Shown here in pieces: positions 13,307 to 20,995 of a stretch of DNA of 22,541 nt. The DNA is from Candidatus Adiutrix sp. Its GTDB lineage: Bacteria > Desulfobacterota > Desulfarculia > Adiutricales > Adiutricaceae. Under the pieces are notes generated by a model that worked only from the letters and a program-made list of their open reading frames with translations, had not been told where the DNA came from and searched no databases. Positions within the stretch are counted from its first letter, which is position 1; each line of letters opens with the position of its first letter. Made by a program: the position numbers and the translations under genes. The stretch spans positions 1 to 22,541 of the forward strand of contig JAISRV010000432.1 of NCBI GenBank assembly GCA_031273445.1, read 5' to 3'.

Positions 13307-14065
13307 TCAGCCGGAGGAGTGAAGGCCGAAAGTGGCGGCGATGGCCGTTGAGTTGAAGATGGCTTCGGGCGGGCCCTGGGCGATGAGGCGCCGGTTCAGG
13401 CAGATGACCCAGTCGGCGTGGGCCCGGGCGGTGGGCAGGTCATGGCTGACCATGAGAATGGAGAAGCGGGTTTTAAAGGTCTCCAGCAGCTCGCAGAGCA
13501 GCTGCTCGCCGTAGACGTCCACCCCGGTGGCCGGCTCGTCCAGGATCAAGAGTTCCGGCGAAAGGCTCAGGGCCGAGGCCAGGAGCACCCGTTGCAGCTC
13601 GCCCCCGGACAGAGCGCCCAGATTGCGCCTGAGGAGATGGTCGGCCTTGACCGATTTCAACAGGCCGGCGATCGCCGGGCGCAGCCGCCGGTTCTCCCCC
13701 AGCCACAAGGGGCGCTCGCTCAGGCCCAGAGTCAGGAACTCCAGGACGGTCAGCGGCAGCCCGCGGTCGAAATTGAGCCGTTGCGGCACATAGCCTATGC
13801 GGGGCGAGGGCGGGTCGAAAACAATTTCCCCGCTGAAGGGCGCCTGGCCCAGAATACTTTTGACCAAAGTGGTTTTGCCGCCGCCGTTGGGGCCGATGAC
13901 GACGGTCTGGCCGCCTTTGGGGGCCTGGGCGGACAGGTTCGAAAGTATCCGGTGGCCCCCCAGGCAGACGGAAACATCTTTTATGGCCACGGCCCAGGGG
14001 GCCGGGGCCGCGCCGGACGCTTCGGCCACGCCGGCCAGGGGCGGGGCGCCGCTTCGGATAGTCAT
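13307..14065 (-). CDS. znuC: Zinc/manganese-type ABC transporter ATP-binding protein (ZnuC-like)
   Basis: This 252-residue ABC ATPase has Walker A GPNGGGKTT at residues 58-66, Q-loop at 95 (YVPQRLNFDRG), signature LSGGELQ at 152-158, Walker B LLILDEP at 172-178 and the H-loop SHD at 207-209. YVPQ and ATGVDVYGEQLL are typical of metal-type importers of the ZnuC/MntB class. It follows znuA by 16 nt on the same strand, so it powers uptake of the metal captured by ZnuA. The first ~25 residues form an Ala/Pro-rich extension. The permease gene expected next (znuB) is absent: the foreign block abuts the stop codon directly. Zn versus Mn is not certain from sequence. Confidence 0.87.
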   Translation of the reverse strand: MTIRSGAPPLAGVAEASGAAPAPWAVAIKDVSVCLGGHRILSNLSAQAPKGGQTVVIGPNGGGKTTLVKSILGQAPFSGEIVFDPPSPRIGYVPQRLNFDRGLPLTVLEFLTLGLSERPLWLGENRRLRPAIAGLLKSVKADHLLRRNLGALSGGELQRVLLASALSLSPELLILDEPATGVDVYGEQLLCELLETFKTRFSILMVSHDLPTARAHADWVICLNRRLIAQGPPEAIFNSTAIAATFGLHSSG

Positions 14066-14081
14066 GGCCGGCGCCGCCGGC

Positions 14082-15131
14082 TCATTTTTTAGCGCCCCTT
14101 CTGGGCGCGGCGGCGGGCGGGCGGCTGAAAAGACGGGTCAGCACGTCTATGTCGGCGGCCATCACTTTCTGGTAATAGTCCAGCGGCGGGTCGGCCGGGC
14201 CGGAGGCGACCGGGTCGATCACCGCCACGGGCAGCCCCGTTTCGGCGCCCAGGGTCCGGGCCAGTTCCACATTGCCTTCCGGGTCGACCAGTATGGCTCT
14301 CAGGCCTTTTTCAGCGGCCGCGCCGGACGTTCCGGCCGCGCCGGACGTTCCGGCCAGGGCGACCAGCTCGCCCAGGCGGGCGGCCGAAGGGGCGACGCCG
14401 TCTTCTTCCTCAATCGTGGCCACGACCTTGAAGCCCATGTCCCGGGCCAGATAATCGAAGACGCTGTGGCTGGCGATGACCTCCGGGTGGTTGACCTCGG
14501 CCCCGAGCCGCCGCAGGGCGGCCGCCTGGGCGGAGAGATCGTTCATCAGAATTTCGGCGTTGCGCCGGTAAAGGCCGGCCCCTTCCGGGTCCAGCCCGGC
14601 CAGGGCTTCGGCGATATGGCCGACCATGACCGCCGCCGTCCCGGGCGCGGCGAAAATATGCGGGTTGGGGCCGCCGTGGCCGTGGCCGCGCGAACCTTCA
14701 TAAGCCGCCCCGGCGGCCAGGTCGCTCAGGCCCAGAAGGAGGCGGGCGGGCGGCTCGCCGCCGTCGGCCGCCCCGGGCGCGAGACCGCCGGAGGCGTCGA
14801 TGATTTTCAGGGCCGGCTTGGCCACTTTGAGGGCCCGCGGCAGGAAGGTCTCCAGCCCCAGGCCGTTCATGACCAGAATTTCAGCCCGGGAGAGGCTTTC
14901 AAGGTCGGCCGGCGTGGGCGCGTAATCGTGCGGGCAGCCCAAATGGCCGGGTATGAGCAGGTTGACTTTATAGGCGTCGCGTCCCCGGGTGATGTTTTTA
15001 GTGAAAAGGTAGACCGGGAAGGTGGTGCACAAAATATCCCCGGCGGCCAGGGCCGGCGCGGGCCAGGCCAGGCCGGCCGTCAGGCTGAAAATCGCGGCCG
15101 CCAGGGCGAGTTTAAATAAGGCACGTTTCAT
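14082..15131 (-). CDS. znuA: Metal ABC transporter substrate-binding protein (ZnuA-like)
   Basis: This 349-residue periplasmic protein has a signal peptide ending ALAAGD. Family blocks are present: CTTFPVYLFTKNI, LLIPGHLGCPHDYAPTPADL, NGLGLETFLPRALK, the ligand GPNPHIFAAP, ASHSVFDYLARDMGF and ILVDPEGN. A short HGHGG stretch precedes NPH and is a small version of the His-rich loop of zinc-binding members, which supports zinc. Near residue 265 there is a tandem GTSGAA-GTSGAA insertion produced by an exact 18-bp DNA duplication. AAGGA precedes the ATG at some distance. The leader contains a dispersed repeat ending in a terminator-like hairpin about 29 nt upstream of the start codon. Confidence 0.87.
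   Translation of the reverse strand: MKRALFKLALAAAIFSLTAGLAWPAPALAAGDILCTTFPVYLFTKNITRGRDAYKVNLLIPGHLGCPHDYAPTPADLESLSRAEILVMNGLGLETFLPRALKVAKPALKIIDASGGLAPGAADGGEPPARLLLGLSDLAAGAAYEGSRGHGHGGPNPHIFAAPGTAAVMVGHIAEALAGLDPEGAGLYRRNAEILMNDLSAQAAALRRLGAEVNHPEVIASHSVFDYLARDMGFKVVATIEEEDGVAPSAARLGELVALAGTSGAAGTSGAAAEKGLRAILVDPEGNVELARTLGAETGLPVAVIDPVASGPADPPLDYYQKVMAADIDVLTRLFSRPPAAAPRRGAKK
14317..14352 (-). repeat. Two perfect 18-bp tandem repeats inside znuA
   Basis: The unit GCCGCGCCGGACGTTCCG occurs twice in a row, encoding the repeated GTSGAA. The core GCCGCGCCGGACG also occurs in the N-terminal extension of znuC (about 14007-14019) and in the Ala-rich tail of the pilB-like gene (17558-17570), always in low-complexity coding DNA. 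Confidence 0.85.
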
Positions 15132-15155
15132 CGTGACGTCAAAATCCTTAAAAAT

Positions 15156-15180
15156 AGCGGGTCAGCCCGATAGGGCTGAC
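15156..15180 (-). terminator. Hairpin with U-run between yedF and znuA
   Basis: On the minus strand GTCAGCCC pairs with GGGCTGAC around a 4-nt loop (15161-15180), followed by a short stretch containing T5. It has the form of an intrinsic terminator for yedF. It lies only about 29 nt before the znuA ATG, leaving little room for a promoter, so it may instead be part of a znuA leader. It forms one end of the dispersed repeat 15161-15256. Confidence 0.55.
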
Positions 15181-15256
15181 GGAGCGAAGCGACTGTTCCT
15201 AGAGGCCGACAAACAGCCCGCCAGGCAAAAAGCGCATTTTTTGCCTGGCTACGACC
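15161..15256 (-). repeat. Dispersed intergenic repeat, copy 1
   Basis: Read on the minus strand it consists of GGTCGTAGCCAGGC, an A5-loop-T5 hairpin closed by CCAGGC/GCCTGG, a GTTTGTCGGCCTCT block, CAGTCGCTTCGCTCCG, and a GTCAGCCC/GGGCTGAC hairpin. The same order of parts is found at 20137-20232, and in part at 20024-20090. Confidence 0.8.
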
Positions 15257-15287
15257 AGCTGCGCCAAGACAAGCTGAAACTTGTCCT

Positions 15288-16055
15288 TTAAAGCCTTACG
15301 ACCCGGTCGGCGGTGCGCTGGGCGTTGATTATTTCATACATATTGCCTATCCGCCCGACTTTCAGCTGTTCTTTAAGCTTGAAATATTCCAGGCAGACGC
15401 CGCAGGAGATGACCACGGCCCCCTGTTCGGCCAGGTCTTTGATGGCCTCCAGAATCGGCGAGTCGTGCGTGGTCAGGTAAACGCCGCCGTTATAAAAGGC
15501 GGCCAGGCGCGGCGGCTGGTCGAGGGCGGCCAGGGTGTCGAAAAAAGCGGCGGCCAGTTTCGCCCCTAAAGTTTCGTCGCCGAGGCCCATAAAACGGCTG
15601 CCGGCTAAAAGCACGGTATTGGCGGAATCGCGGGGCGAATCAGGGTCGCGCTGGAGGCTCCGGCCGGCCGGCGCGGATTCGGCGGCGGCCGGCGGCGGCG
15701 CGGGCGCCCCGACGGCCACGGGGGTCACGAGGTCAATGATTGATTCATCCGGCGGCGTCCGGGGCGCCCCCTGGTCGTCGTCGGCCGCCGCCTGCCAGCC
15801 CCTGGGGCCGTGCCAGACCAGAATTTCCGGCCCGGCGGCTTCGCGGCCCAGAACCAGCCATTGGCGGCCCTGCTGATACGTCTGCGCCGTAAAGCCCTGG
15901 CCTTGCAGAAAGGCGGCCACGTTGACGGCCGAGGCCTCGTTGTCCAGCTCCACGGTCAGGGGGCCTTTATGGCCGCCGTCCAGAAGCGCCTTCGTCTTCA
16001 AAACCGGCTGGGGACAGGCCAGCCCGCGAACGTCCAGGTGGGGAATATCAGTCAT
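15288..16055 (-). CDS. yedF: Sulfurtransferase-like selenium metabolism protein YedF (TusA + DsrE-like)
   Basis: The 255-residue protein has an N-terminal TusA-like domain with LDVRGLACPQPVLKTKALL (catalytic-type Cys14 in the CPxP motif). A Pro/Ala-rich linker of about 60 residues follows. The C-terminal DsrE-like domain contains NTVLLAGSRFMGLGDETLGAKL, FYNGGVYLTTHDSPILEAI and the cysteine pair in VVISCGVCLEYF. This two-domain layout defines the YedF family of putative selenium metabolism proteins, which tracks with selenophosphate use. The exact reaction is unproven; Se or S carriage on the cysteines is assumed. Neighbours (an acyltransferase remnant and znuAC) give no functional support, and no selD, selA or selenocysteine gene is present in the window. 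Confidence 0.88.
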   Translation of the reverse strand: MTDIPHLDVRGLACPQPVLKTKALLDGGHKGPLTVELDNEASAVNVAAFLQGQGFTAQTYQQGRQWLVLGREAAGPEILVWHGPRGWQAAADDDQGAPRTPPDESIIDLVTPVAVGAPAPPPAAAESAPAGRSLQRDPDSPRDSANTVLLAGSRFMGLGDETLGAKLAAAFFDTLAALDQPPRLAAFYNGGVYLTTHDSPILEAIKDLAEQGAVVISCGVCLEYFKLKEQLKVGRIGNMYEIINAQRTADRVVRL

Positions 16056-16094
16056 TTTTAGCCCTCAGCCGGAAGCGAGCCCGGCGGTAATGGT

Positions 16095-17113
16095 TCAATG
16101 TCCGGCCATTAAACATAATTTATCCACATTAACCCTTTTTACGACGCGATGAAAGGCCAAGGCCGCGGCCAGACATAGCGCCGCGTTCATTAATAAGGCC
16201 AGAATGAAAACCTGGCCTTCCGGGAGAAGGCCGCGAAACGGTCTTATAAAGGCGGCGGAAACAAGCTGCATAATCAAAGGGTGGACAAGATACAGCTCGA
16301 AGGTGATGGAACCAAGATAAGCGCTCCATTTCCAACTGAGAAGCCTCTGGAGCGGAACGGAGTTGAACACCGCGTATAAAAACATGGCCGAACTCAGGCC
16401 ATAAAACAAATAGGTCGCATATGACTCTGAAAAGTCGCGGTAAAAGCGCGGAGCGCAGGCCAAGAGCGCAATCAGCAGGAGCGGATGTTTCCCCATCGCC
16501 AAATCGGCTCTGACCAGAAGGAACAGGAGGCCTCCCAGAAGACAGTCGGCGACCCAGACTTGGCCTGAAGCATAAAAAAACATCAACCCGGCCAGGCTGA
16601 AAATCAAAAGCGAAATCTTCAGCGGCTTGTCGCGGCAGACTTCAGCGAAAATGAAAGCGGCAATGGAGCCGATAAAAAAATCGAACATGCACCAATATGT
16701 CGGCACAAGGCGATAAGTGAAAAACGCCGTATCGCTGGCATAAGAAGTCAAAAGCTCCCACAGGGAGAATTGCGGCCCAAATATCGTTCCGGGCAGGCCG
16801 AGCTGCCGCATAATGATATTAATGATGACGAAAGCCGCGTTGGCCAGGGCCAGATATTGGAAAAACCGCCTGTAGCGTTTAATCACATATTGGGCCGTCG
16901 ATTGACGATAAGCCGACCCGGCGGCAAAGTAGCCGAGAAAAACGCAAAAAAACGCCACCGCCAATTTCCCGGTGAGTCCTTTAACAAGAAAGCCGGCGAT
17001 GCCTGTATTCAGGGCGGCCCAATAGTCTGGAAAATCCGAAATGAAATGCGTCGGAAAAATCCAAAAAAAGCCATCAACCTCGGTGTTTCAACGTATTTCA
17101 GACGGCCGCCCAT
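16095..17113 (-). pseudogene. Acyltransferase family 3-like membrane protein, frameshifted near the N-terminus
   Basis: The main frame (16095-16964, 289 codons from a TTG) encodes a membrane protein with about eight or nine hydrophobic segments and the late ITFELYLVHPLIMQL motif, typical of OafA-type O-acyltransferases that acetylate surface polysaccharides. The same frame can be read upstream without a start as far as 17090 (PTHFISDFPDYWAALNTGIAG in part). A different frame provides ATG at 17113 with MGGRLKYVETPRLMAFFGFF. Adding one base in the A-runs at 17055-17059 or 17063-17069 joins the two into a normal-length protein of about 340 residues. So the gene carries a one-base deletion or a sequencing error. 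Without the N-terminal helix and its usual catalytic His, the product would probably be inactive. Confidence 0.7.
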
Positions 17114-17232
17114 TTGAGTTCAGCGGCTTTAGGGTGAAAACGCCGCCCCGGCTAAGGCGCGGCTTCGGAACCCGGCCGAAGGATTCCTGAAGCATCGGGC
17201 GTCTCGCGCGACGGTTGCGCGAAGCCGCCGCA
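17114..17232. other. Short gap after the pilB-like gene
   Basis: It contains a TCGCGC/GCGCGA hairpin (17204-17222) and a GCCGCCG/CGGCGGC pairing that reaches into the stop codon of the pilB-like gene. No T-run follows on the minus strand, so neither is a clear intrinsic terminator. Confidence 0.35.
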
Positions 17233-19923
17233 TCAGCCGGCGGCCCTCATGGCCCTGGCCTTGGGGGCGTTGTCGGCCATGGTGATGAGGTTGATGCCGC
17301 GGTCGGCCGCCGAGAGGTTTTTGGTCATGAACATGCGCGTGACGTCGGGCGAGCTGTAGAGCTGTTGGCGGGCGCCGTCTTCTTCGGAGACGGGCAGGCT
17401 CGTCACGCTGGGCACGTCGCCGGATATGACCAGGGCGGTCTGGGCGGCTTCGCCCGAGGTGAGGACCATGCGGGGGGGCGCGGCGGCGGGGCCGATGTTG
17501 CCGGAGATGGAGACGCCCAGGCCTTCGCCGTTTCCGGCCGCGGCCCTGGGGGCGTCGGCCGCGCCGGACGACGTTCCGGCCGCTTTGGCCACCGCCGCGG
17601 ACAGGGCCGCGCTGCGCCGGGGGGCGCTGGCGATGGGCCGGGGGGCGCCGCCGGCCGCGCCGGCGCCGGCGGTGAGCTGGGTGATGTAGGTGCGCTCCAG
17701 CTCCACCCGGTCCATCATGTATTCGGACAGGCGCACGTTGGTGGCCGACAGGCGGTCGACCAGGGTGGTGAGCATGGTTTTGGCGATATCGGGATAACCT
17801 TCCAGAACCTCCATGAGTTTGTCGCCGGGGAAGACCTTGACGATGCTCTTGCCCTGGCTCTTGATGGTGGCGCTGCGCGTGCCGCCCACCAGGGCGCTCA
17901 TTTCGCCGAAGAAGGTGTTGTTCTGGGAAATCTCGGCAATCTGGGTCTGGCCCTTATAGACGGCCAGGGAACCCTGGATGAGCTTGTAGAAGTTGGTGTC
18001 GGTGTTGCCTTCCTTGATCAGGACGTCGCCGCTGTCGAAGACCATCTCGTCGGGATTGAGGAGATAGTGGGGCATGCTTTCTTTCTGCAGCACCGTTTTT
18101 TCCAGCACCTGCTCCAGGGTCGTCATGCCCTGTTTGGCTTTCAGCAGGCCGTCCTGACGCAGGGTGGCCATGCCTTCCTTGAGGGCGATCTTTCTGAGCT
18201 GGGCTTCCGGCACCTGCGAGGCGATGGCTTCGGCCAGAACCGGCGTCATCTCCATGATTTCAAAAACGCCCAGCCGCCCCTTGTAGCCCGAGCCCTTGCA
18301 GGTGGGGCAGCCGCGGCCTTCATAGAGCTGAACGGAGGAGACTTCGTCGCGGGCGAAGCCCGCTTCAATCAGTTTGTTGGCCGAAAGCTTGGCGGAGGGC
18401 TGCTTGCAGTTGCCGCAGACGCGCCTTAGGAGGCGCTGGGCCGAACACAGAACCATGGCGGCGGCCACGTTGAAGGACGGCACGCCCATATCGACCAGAC
18501 GGGTGACCGTGGAGGGGGCGTCGTTGGTGTGAAGGGTGGAGAGAACCAGGTGGCCGGTCATGGCCGCTTCCACCGCGATTTCGCCGGTTTCAAAATCTCG
18601 AATCTCGCCGATCATGCAGATGTCGGGGTCCTGCCGCAGAAAGGCTTTCAGGGCCTTGGCGAAGGTCATGCCGACTTCCTTGACCACGTTGACCTGGTTG
18701 ACGCCGGGGAAGTTGAATTCCACCGGGTCTTCGGCGGTGAGTATCTTGACGTCGTCGGTGTTGCGCAGCGACAGGCAGGAATACAGCGTCACGGTTTTGC
18801 CGCTGCCGGTGGGGCCGGTGACCAGGAACATGCCGTTGGGGCGGTAGATGGCGCTGTTGACCTGAGCCAGGTTCTTCTGGGTCAGGCCTAATTTGGCCAT
18901 ATCGACATTGAGGCCGGACTTGTCCAGAATACGCAGAACCACCGATTCCCCGAAAAGGGTCGGCAGGGAGGAAACGCGGAAGTCGATTTCCTTGGTTTTG
19001 CTCATGCGCAGCTTGATGCGCCCGTCCTGCGGCACCCGCCGTTCGGTGATGTCGAGCTTGGACATGATTTTGAGGCGGGCGATAAGGGCGTTTTTTATTT
19101 CCAGGGGCAGCCGGGTGCGCTTGTAAAGGGAGCCGTCGATGCGGTAACGCACGTAGAACTGTTTTTCAAAAGGTTCGATGTGAATATCCGAGGCGCCCTC
19201 CTGAATGGCCTGGAGCAGCACCTGGTTGGCCAGGTTGATGATGGTGCTGTTTTCAGCGGAGTACATGTCGCCGCTGATGTCGTCGTCGGCGCTGGAGTCG
19301 CCGAAGGCGAAATCGTCCAGCGCGTCGGAGATCAGGGCGCCGAGGTTGTCGACGGTGACGGGCCCGGCGTCGTCCGCGGCCGCCTCTTTGGGGTCAAGCG
19401 GGGCCAGAAAGCTCTGCTGCTCCTCCTCGCTGATGTTGTAGGTGGCGCGGAAGGCGTCGACGACGGCTTTGAAGGTCGCCACGCCCGGCACGATTTGATG
19501 CTTGGTGACGGCGGCCAGCTCCTCCACGGCCTTGTTGTTGGTCGGCTCCAGCATGGCCAGATAGAGCTTGTTGTCTTTTTTGGCGTAGGGGACGGCCATG
19601 CATTTTTTGGCCTGGGCGTAGGGCAGGAGGCGCACCGCGTCTGGCCAGGGTTCGCGCTCGGCCAGATTGATGGTCGGGTAGCTGTATTGCCTCGACAGGA
19701 CAATGGAAACGGTGGCCGGCTCAATATAGCCTTTCTTCAGGAAAAAAACCGACAAAAAGCCTTCGGGATGGCTTTTCAGCCACTTAGTGCCCTCTTCCAG
19801 TTGCCCGCGGGTGATGTGGCCGGCCCGCATCAGGTAATCGCCGATTAAAATACGGTAACCCTCGGTGCTCTGGTCTTTGACGGTGCCGCTTAAACTTGAG
19901 CTGCGACGCAGTGTTTCTGCCAT
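17233..19923 (-). CDS. pilB: PilB/GspE-type secretion ATPase with C-terminal cyclic-nucleotide-binding domain
   Basis: The product has 896 residues. Domains in order: an N-terminal MshEN/T2SSE_N-like region (about 20-165, IGDYLMRAGHITRGQL); the ATPase with ASDIHIEP near 245, Walker A GPTGSGKT at 370-377, GEIRD at 439-443 and STLHTNDA near 465; and a tetracysteine metal site, Cys503/506 (CGNC) and Cys539/542 (CPTC). Then from about 625 to 725 comes a Crp-like cNMP-binding domain with a FFGEMSALVGGTRSATI cassette whose Gly-Glu and Arg are those that hold the nucleotide phosphate. Residues 750-896 are Ala-rich and low in complexity. Ordinary PilB ends near 570, so this is a fusion. GGGGGA precedes the ATG. 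It is the likely motor for the pilins nearby; a type II secretion role is possible. Confidence 0.88.
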   Translation of the reverse strand: MAETLRRSSSLSGTVKDQSTEGYRILIGDYLMRAGHITRGQLEEGTKWLKSHPEGFLSVFFLKKGYIEPATVSIVLSRQYSYPTINLAEREPWPDAVRLLPYAQAKKCMAVPYAKKDNKLYLAMLEPTNNKAVEELAAVTKHQIVPGVATFKAVVDAFRATYNISEEEQQSFLAPLDPKEAAADDAGPVTVDNLGALISDALDDFAFGDSSADDDISGDMYSAENSTIINLANQVLLQAIQEGASDIHIEPFEKQFYVRYRIDGSLYKRTRLPLEIKNALIARLKIMSKLDITERRVPQDGRIKLRMSKTKEIDFRVSSLPTLFGESVVLRILDKSGLNVDMAKLGLTQKNLAQVNSAIYRPNGMFLVTGPTGSGKTVTLYSCLSLRNTDDVKILTAEDPVEFNFPGVNQVNVVKEVGMTFAKALKAFLRQDPDICMIGEIRDFETGEIAVEAAMTGHLVLSTLHTNDAPSTVTRLVDMGVPSFNVAAAMVLCSAQRLLRRVCGNCKQPSAKLSANKLIEAGFARDEVSSVQLYEGRGCPTCKGSGYKGRLGVFEIMEMTPVLAEAIASQVPEAQLRKIALKEGMATLRQDGLLKAKQGMTTLEQVLEKTVLQKESMPHYLLNPDEMVFDSGDVLIKEGNTDTNFYKLIQGSLAVYKGQTQIAEISQNNTFFGEMSALVGGTRSATIKSQGKSIVKVFPGDKLMEVLEGYPDIAKTMLTTLVDRLSATNVRLSEYMMDRVELERTYITQLTAGAGAAGGAPRPIASAPRRSAALSAAVAKAAGTSSGAADAPRAAAGNGEGLGVSISGNIGPAAAPPRMVLTSGEAAQTALVISGDVPSVTSLPVSEEDGARQQLYSSPDVTRMFMTKNLSAADRGINLITMADNAPKARAMRAAG

Positions 19924-19990
19924 AAAATGTCCCCCGTGAATTGACGGAAAAGCGCTGATTTATTATACAGCAAGAAGCGTTTTTTGCAAG

Positions 19991-20101
19991 TCTTCACATT
20001 TTGGCTTGGAGGCTTGTCGGGGCTGACTGTAGCCAGGCAAAAAATGTGATTTTTGCCCGGCGAGCGAGTTTGTCGGCCTCTCAACCAGTCGCTTCGGGCT
20101 G
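19991..20101 (+). repeat. Dispersed intergenic repeat, tandem unit A
   Basis: This 111-nt unit begins TCTTCACATTTTGGC and includes the GGCAAAAA-TTTTTGCC hairpin and the GTTTGTCGGCCTCT block shared with copy 1 near znuA. It lacks the final GTCGGCCC/GGGCCGAC hairpin and is followed directly by unit B. It sits in the upstream region of the pilB-like gene. Confidence 0.8.
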
Positions 20102-20238
20102 TCTTCACATTTTGGCTTGGAGGCTTGTCGGGGCTGGGTCGTAGCCAGGCAAAAAATGTGATTTTTGCCCGGCCAGGGGCCTTTTAACCGCTTCAACCAG
20201 TCGCTTTGCTCCGTCGGCCCTATCGGGCCGACCTGTTT
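20102..20238 (+). repeat. Dispersed intergenic repeat, tandem unit B with terminal hairpin
   Basis: It restarts with TCTTCACATTTTGGC, repeats the first ~75 nt of unit A with few changes, then has the CAGTCGCTTTGCTCCG block and the GTCGGCCC/GGGCCGAC hairpin (20213-20232) followed by six Ts that reach into the kdsB stop codon. Relative to the neighbouring genes it is in the opposite orientation to copy 1. Confidence 0.8.
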
Positions 20239-20239
20239 T

Positions 20240-20995
20240 TTAAAAATATTCGCCGGCCTTAAGAGCTGCCGACAGGGCCGCTTCCGCCGCGGCGACGTCT
20301 TCCGGGACGTCGACTTCGGGCGAAATACTCCGGCCGATCAGCACCTTGATGCGGGCGCCGTTTTCCAGGGCGCGCAACTGTTCCAGCTTTTCGATCTGTT
20401 CCAGGCGGCCGGGCGGGAGGCTGACGAAGCGGCGCAAAAACCCGGCCCGATAGGCGTAAAGGCCGATGTGTTTGAAATATTCGCCCGGGCCGCCGTCGCG
20501 GGGCCAGGGGATGGGGGCCCTGGAAAAATAAAGGGCCATCTGGTTCGCGTCGAAGACCACTTTGACATGGTTGGGGTTTCGTATTTCGCCAGGCTCGGTC
20601 AAGGCGACGGCCAGAGTGGACATTTCCAGGCCGGCCTCCTCCCGCAGGGCCCGGGCCAGAGAGGCCGCCTGGCCGGGCTCGAAGGCCGGCTGGTCGCCCT
20701 GAACGTTGATGACGACGTCTTCAGCGGACAAGCCCAGGAGGTCCGCCGCTTCGGCCAGCCGGTCCGAACCCGAAAGGTGGCCGGGCGAAGTCATCAGCGC
20801 CCGGCCGCCGAAAGCCCGCACGGCTTTTTCGACGGCGGGGCTGTCGGTGGCCGCCAGGACTTCGTCGACGCCGTCAATGGCCAGGGCGCGTTCGTAGACG
20901 TGCTGGATCATGGGCCGGCCTAGAATGGGGGCCAGGGGCTTGCCGGGAAAGCGCGACGACTCCCAGCGGGCCGGAATGAGGGCTACGGTTCTCAT
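20240..20995 (-). CDS. kdsB: 3-deoxy-manno-octulosonate cytidylyltransferase KdsB
   Basis: KdsB joins Kdo to CMP from CTP, activating it for lipid A-core assembly in the cytoplasm. The 251-residue protein shows VALIPARWESSRFPGKPL at the start (nucleotide-binding loop), VLAATDSPAV, the MTSPGHLSGSDRLAEA motif, VINVQGDQP with its metal-binding Asp, and YFKHIGLYAYR. The ATG at 20995 is chosen because the family begins exactly with this (M)xxVxIPAR block; the longer open frame upstream only shadows psd. The start overlaps the psd stop in a TGATG arrangement, so the genes are coupled. With kdsD at the window edge this forms part of a Kdo/membrane cluster. Confidence 0.95.
   Translation of the reverse strand: MRTVALIPARWESSRFPGKPLAPILGRPMIQHVYERALAIDGVDEVLAATDSPAVEKAVRAFGGRALMTSPGHLSGSDRLAEAADLLGLSAEDVVINVQGDQPAFEPGQAASLARALREEAGLEMSTLAVALTEPGEIRNPNHVKVVFDANQMALYFSRAPIPWPRDGGPGEYFKHIGLYAYRAGFLRRFVSLPPGRLEQIEKLEQLRALENGARIKVLIGRSISPEVDVPEDVAAAEAALSAALKAGEYF

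Noticed and set aside
13797..15119. Plus-strand ORF of 440 codons opposite znuA and znuC
   Set aside because: Antisense shadow; both minus-strand genes have complete family motifs, and the plus frame has none.
17215..18429. Long plus-strand ORF of 404 codons opposite the pilB-like gene
   Set aside because: Gly/Ala/His-rich shadow frame caused by high-GC codon bias; the minus-strand frame has clear ATPase motifs.
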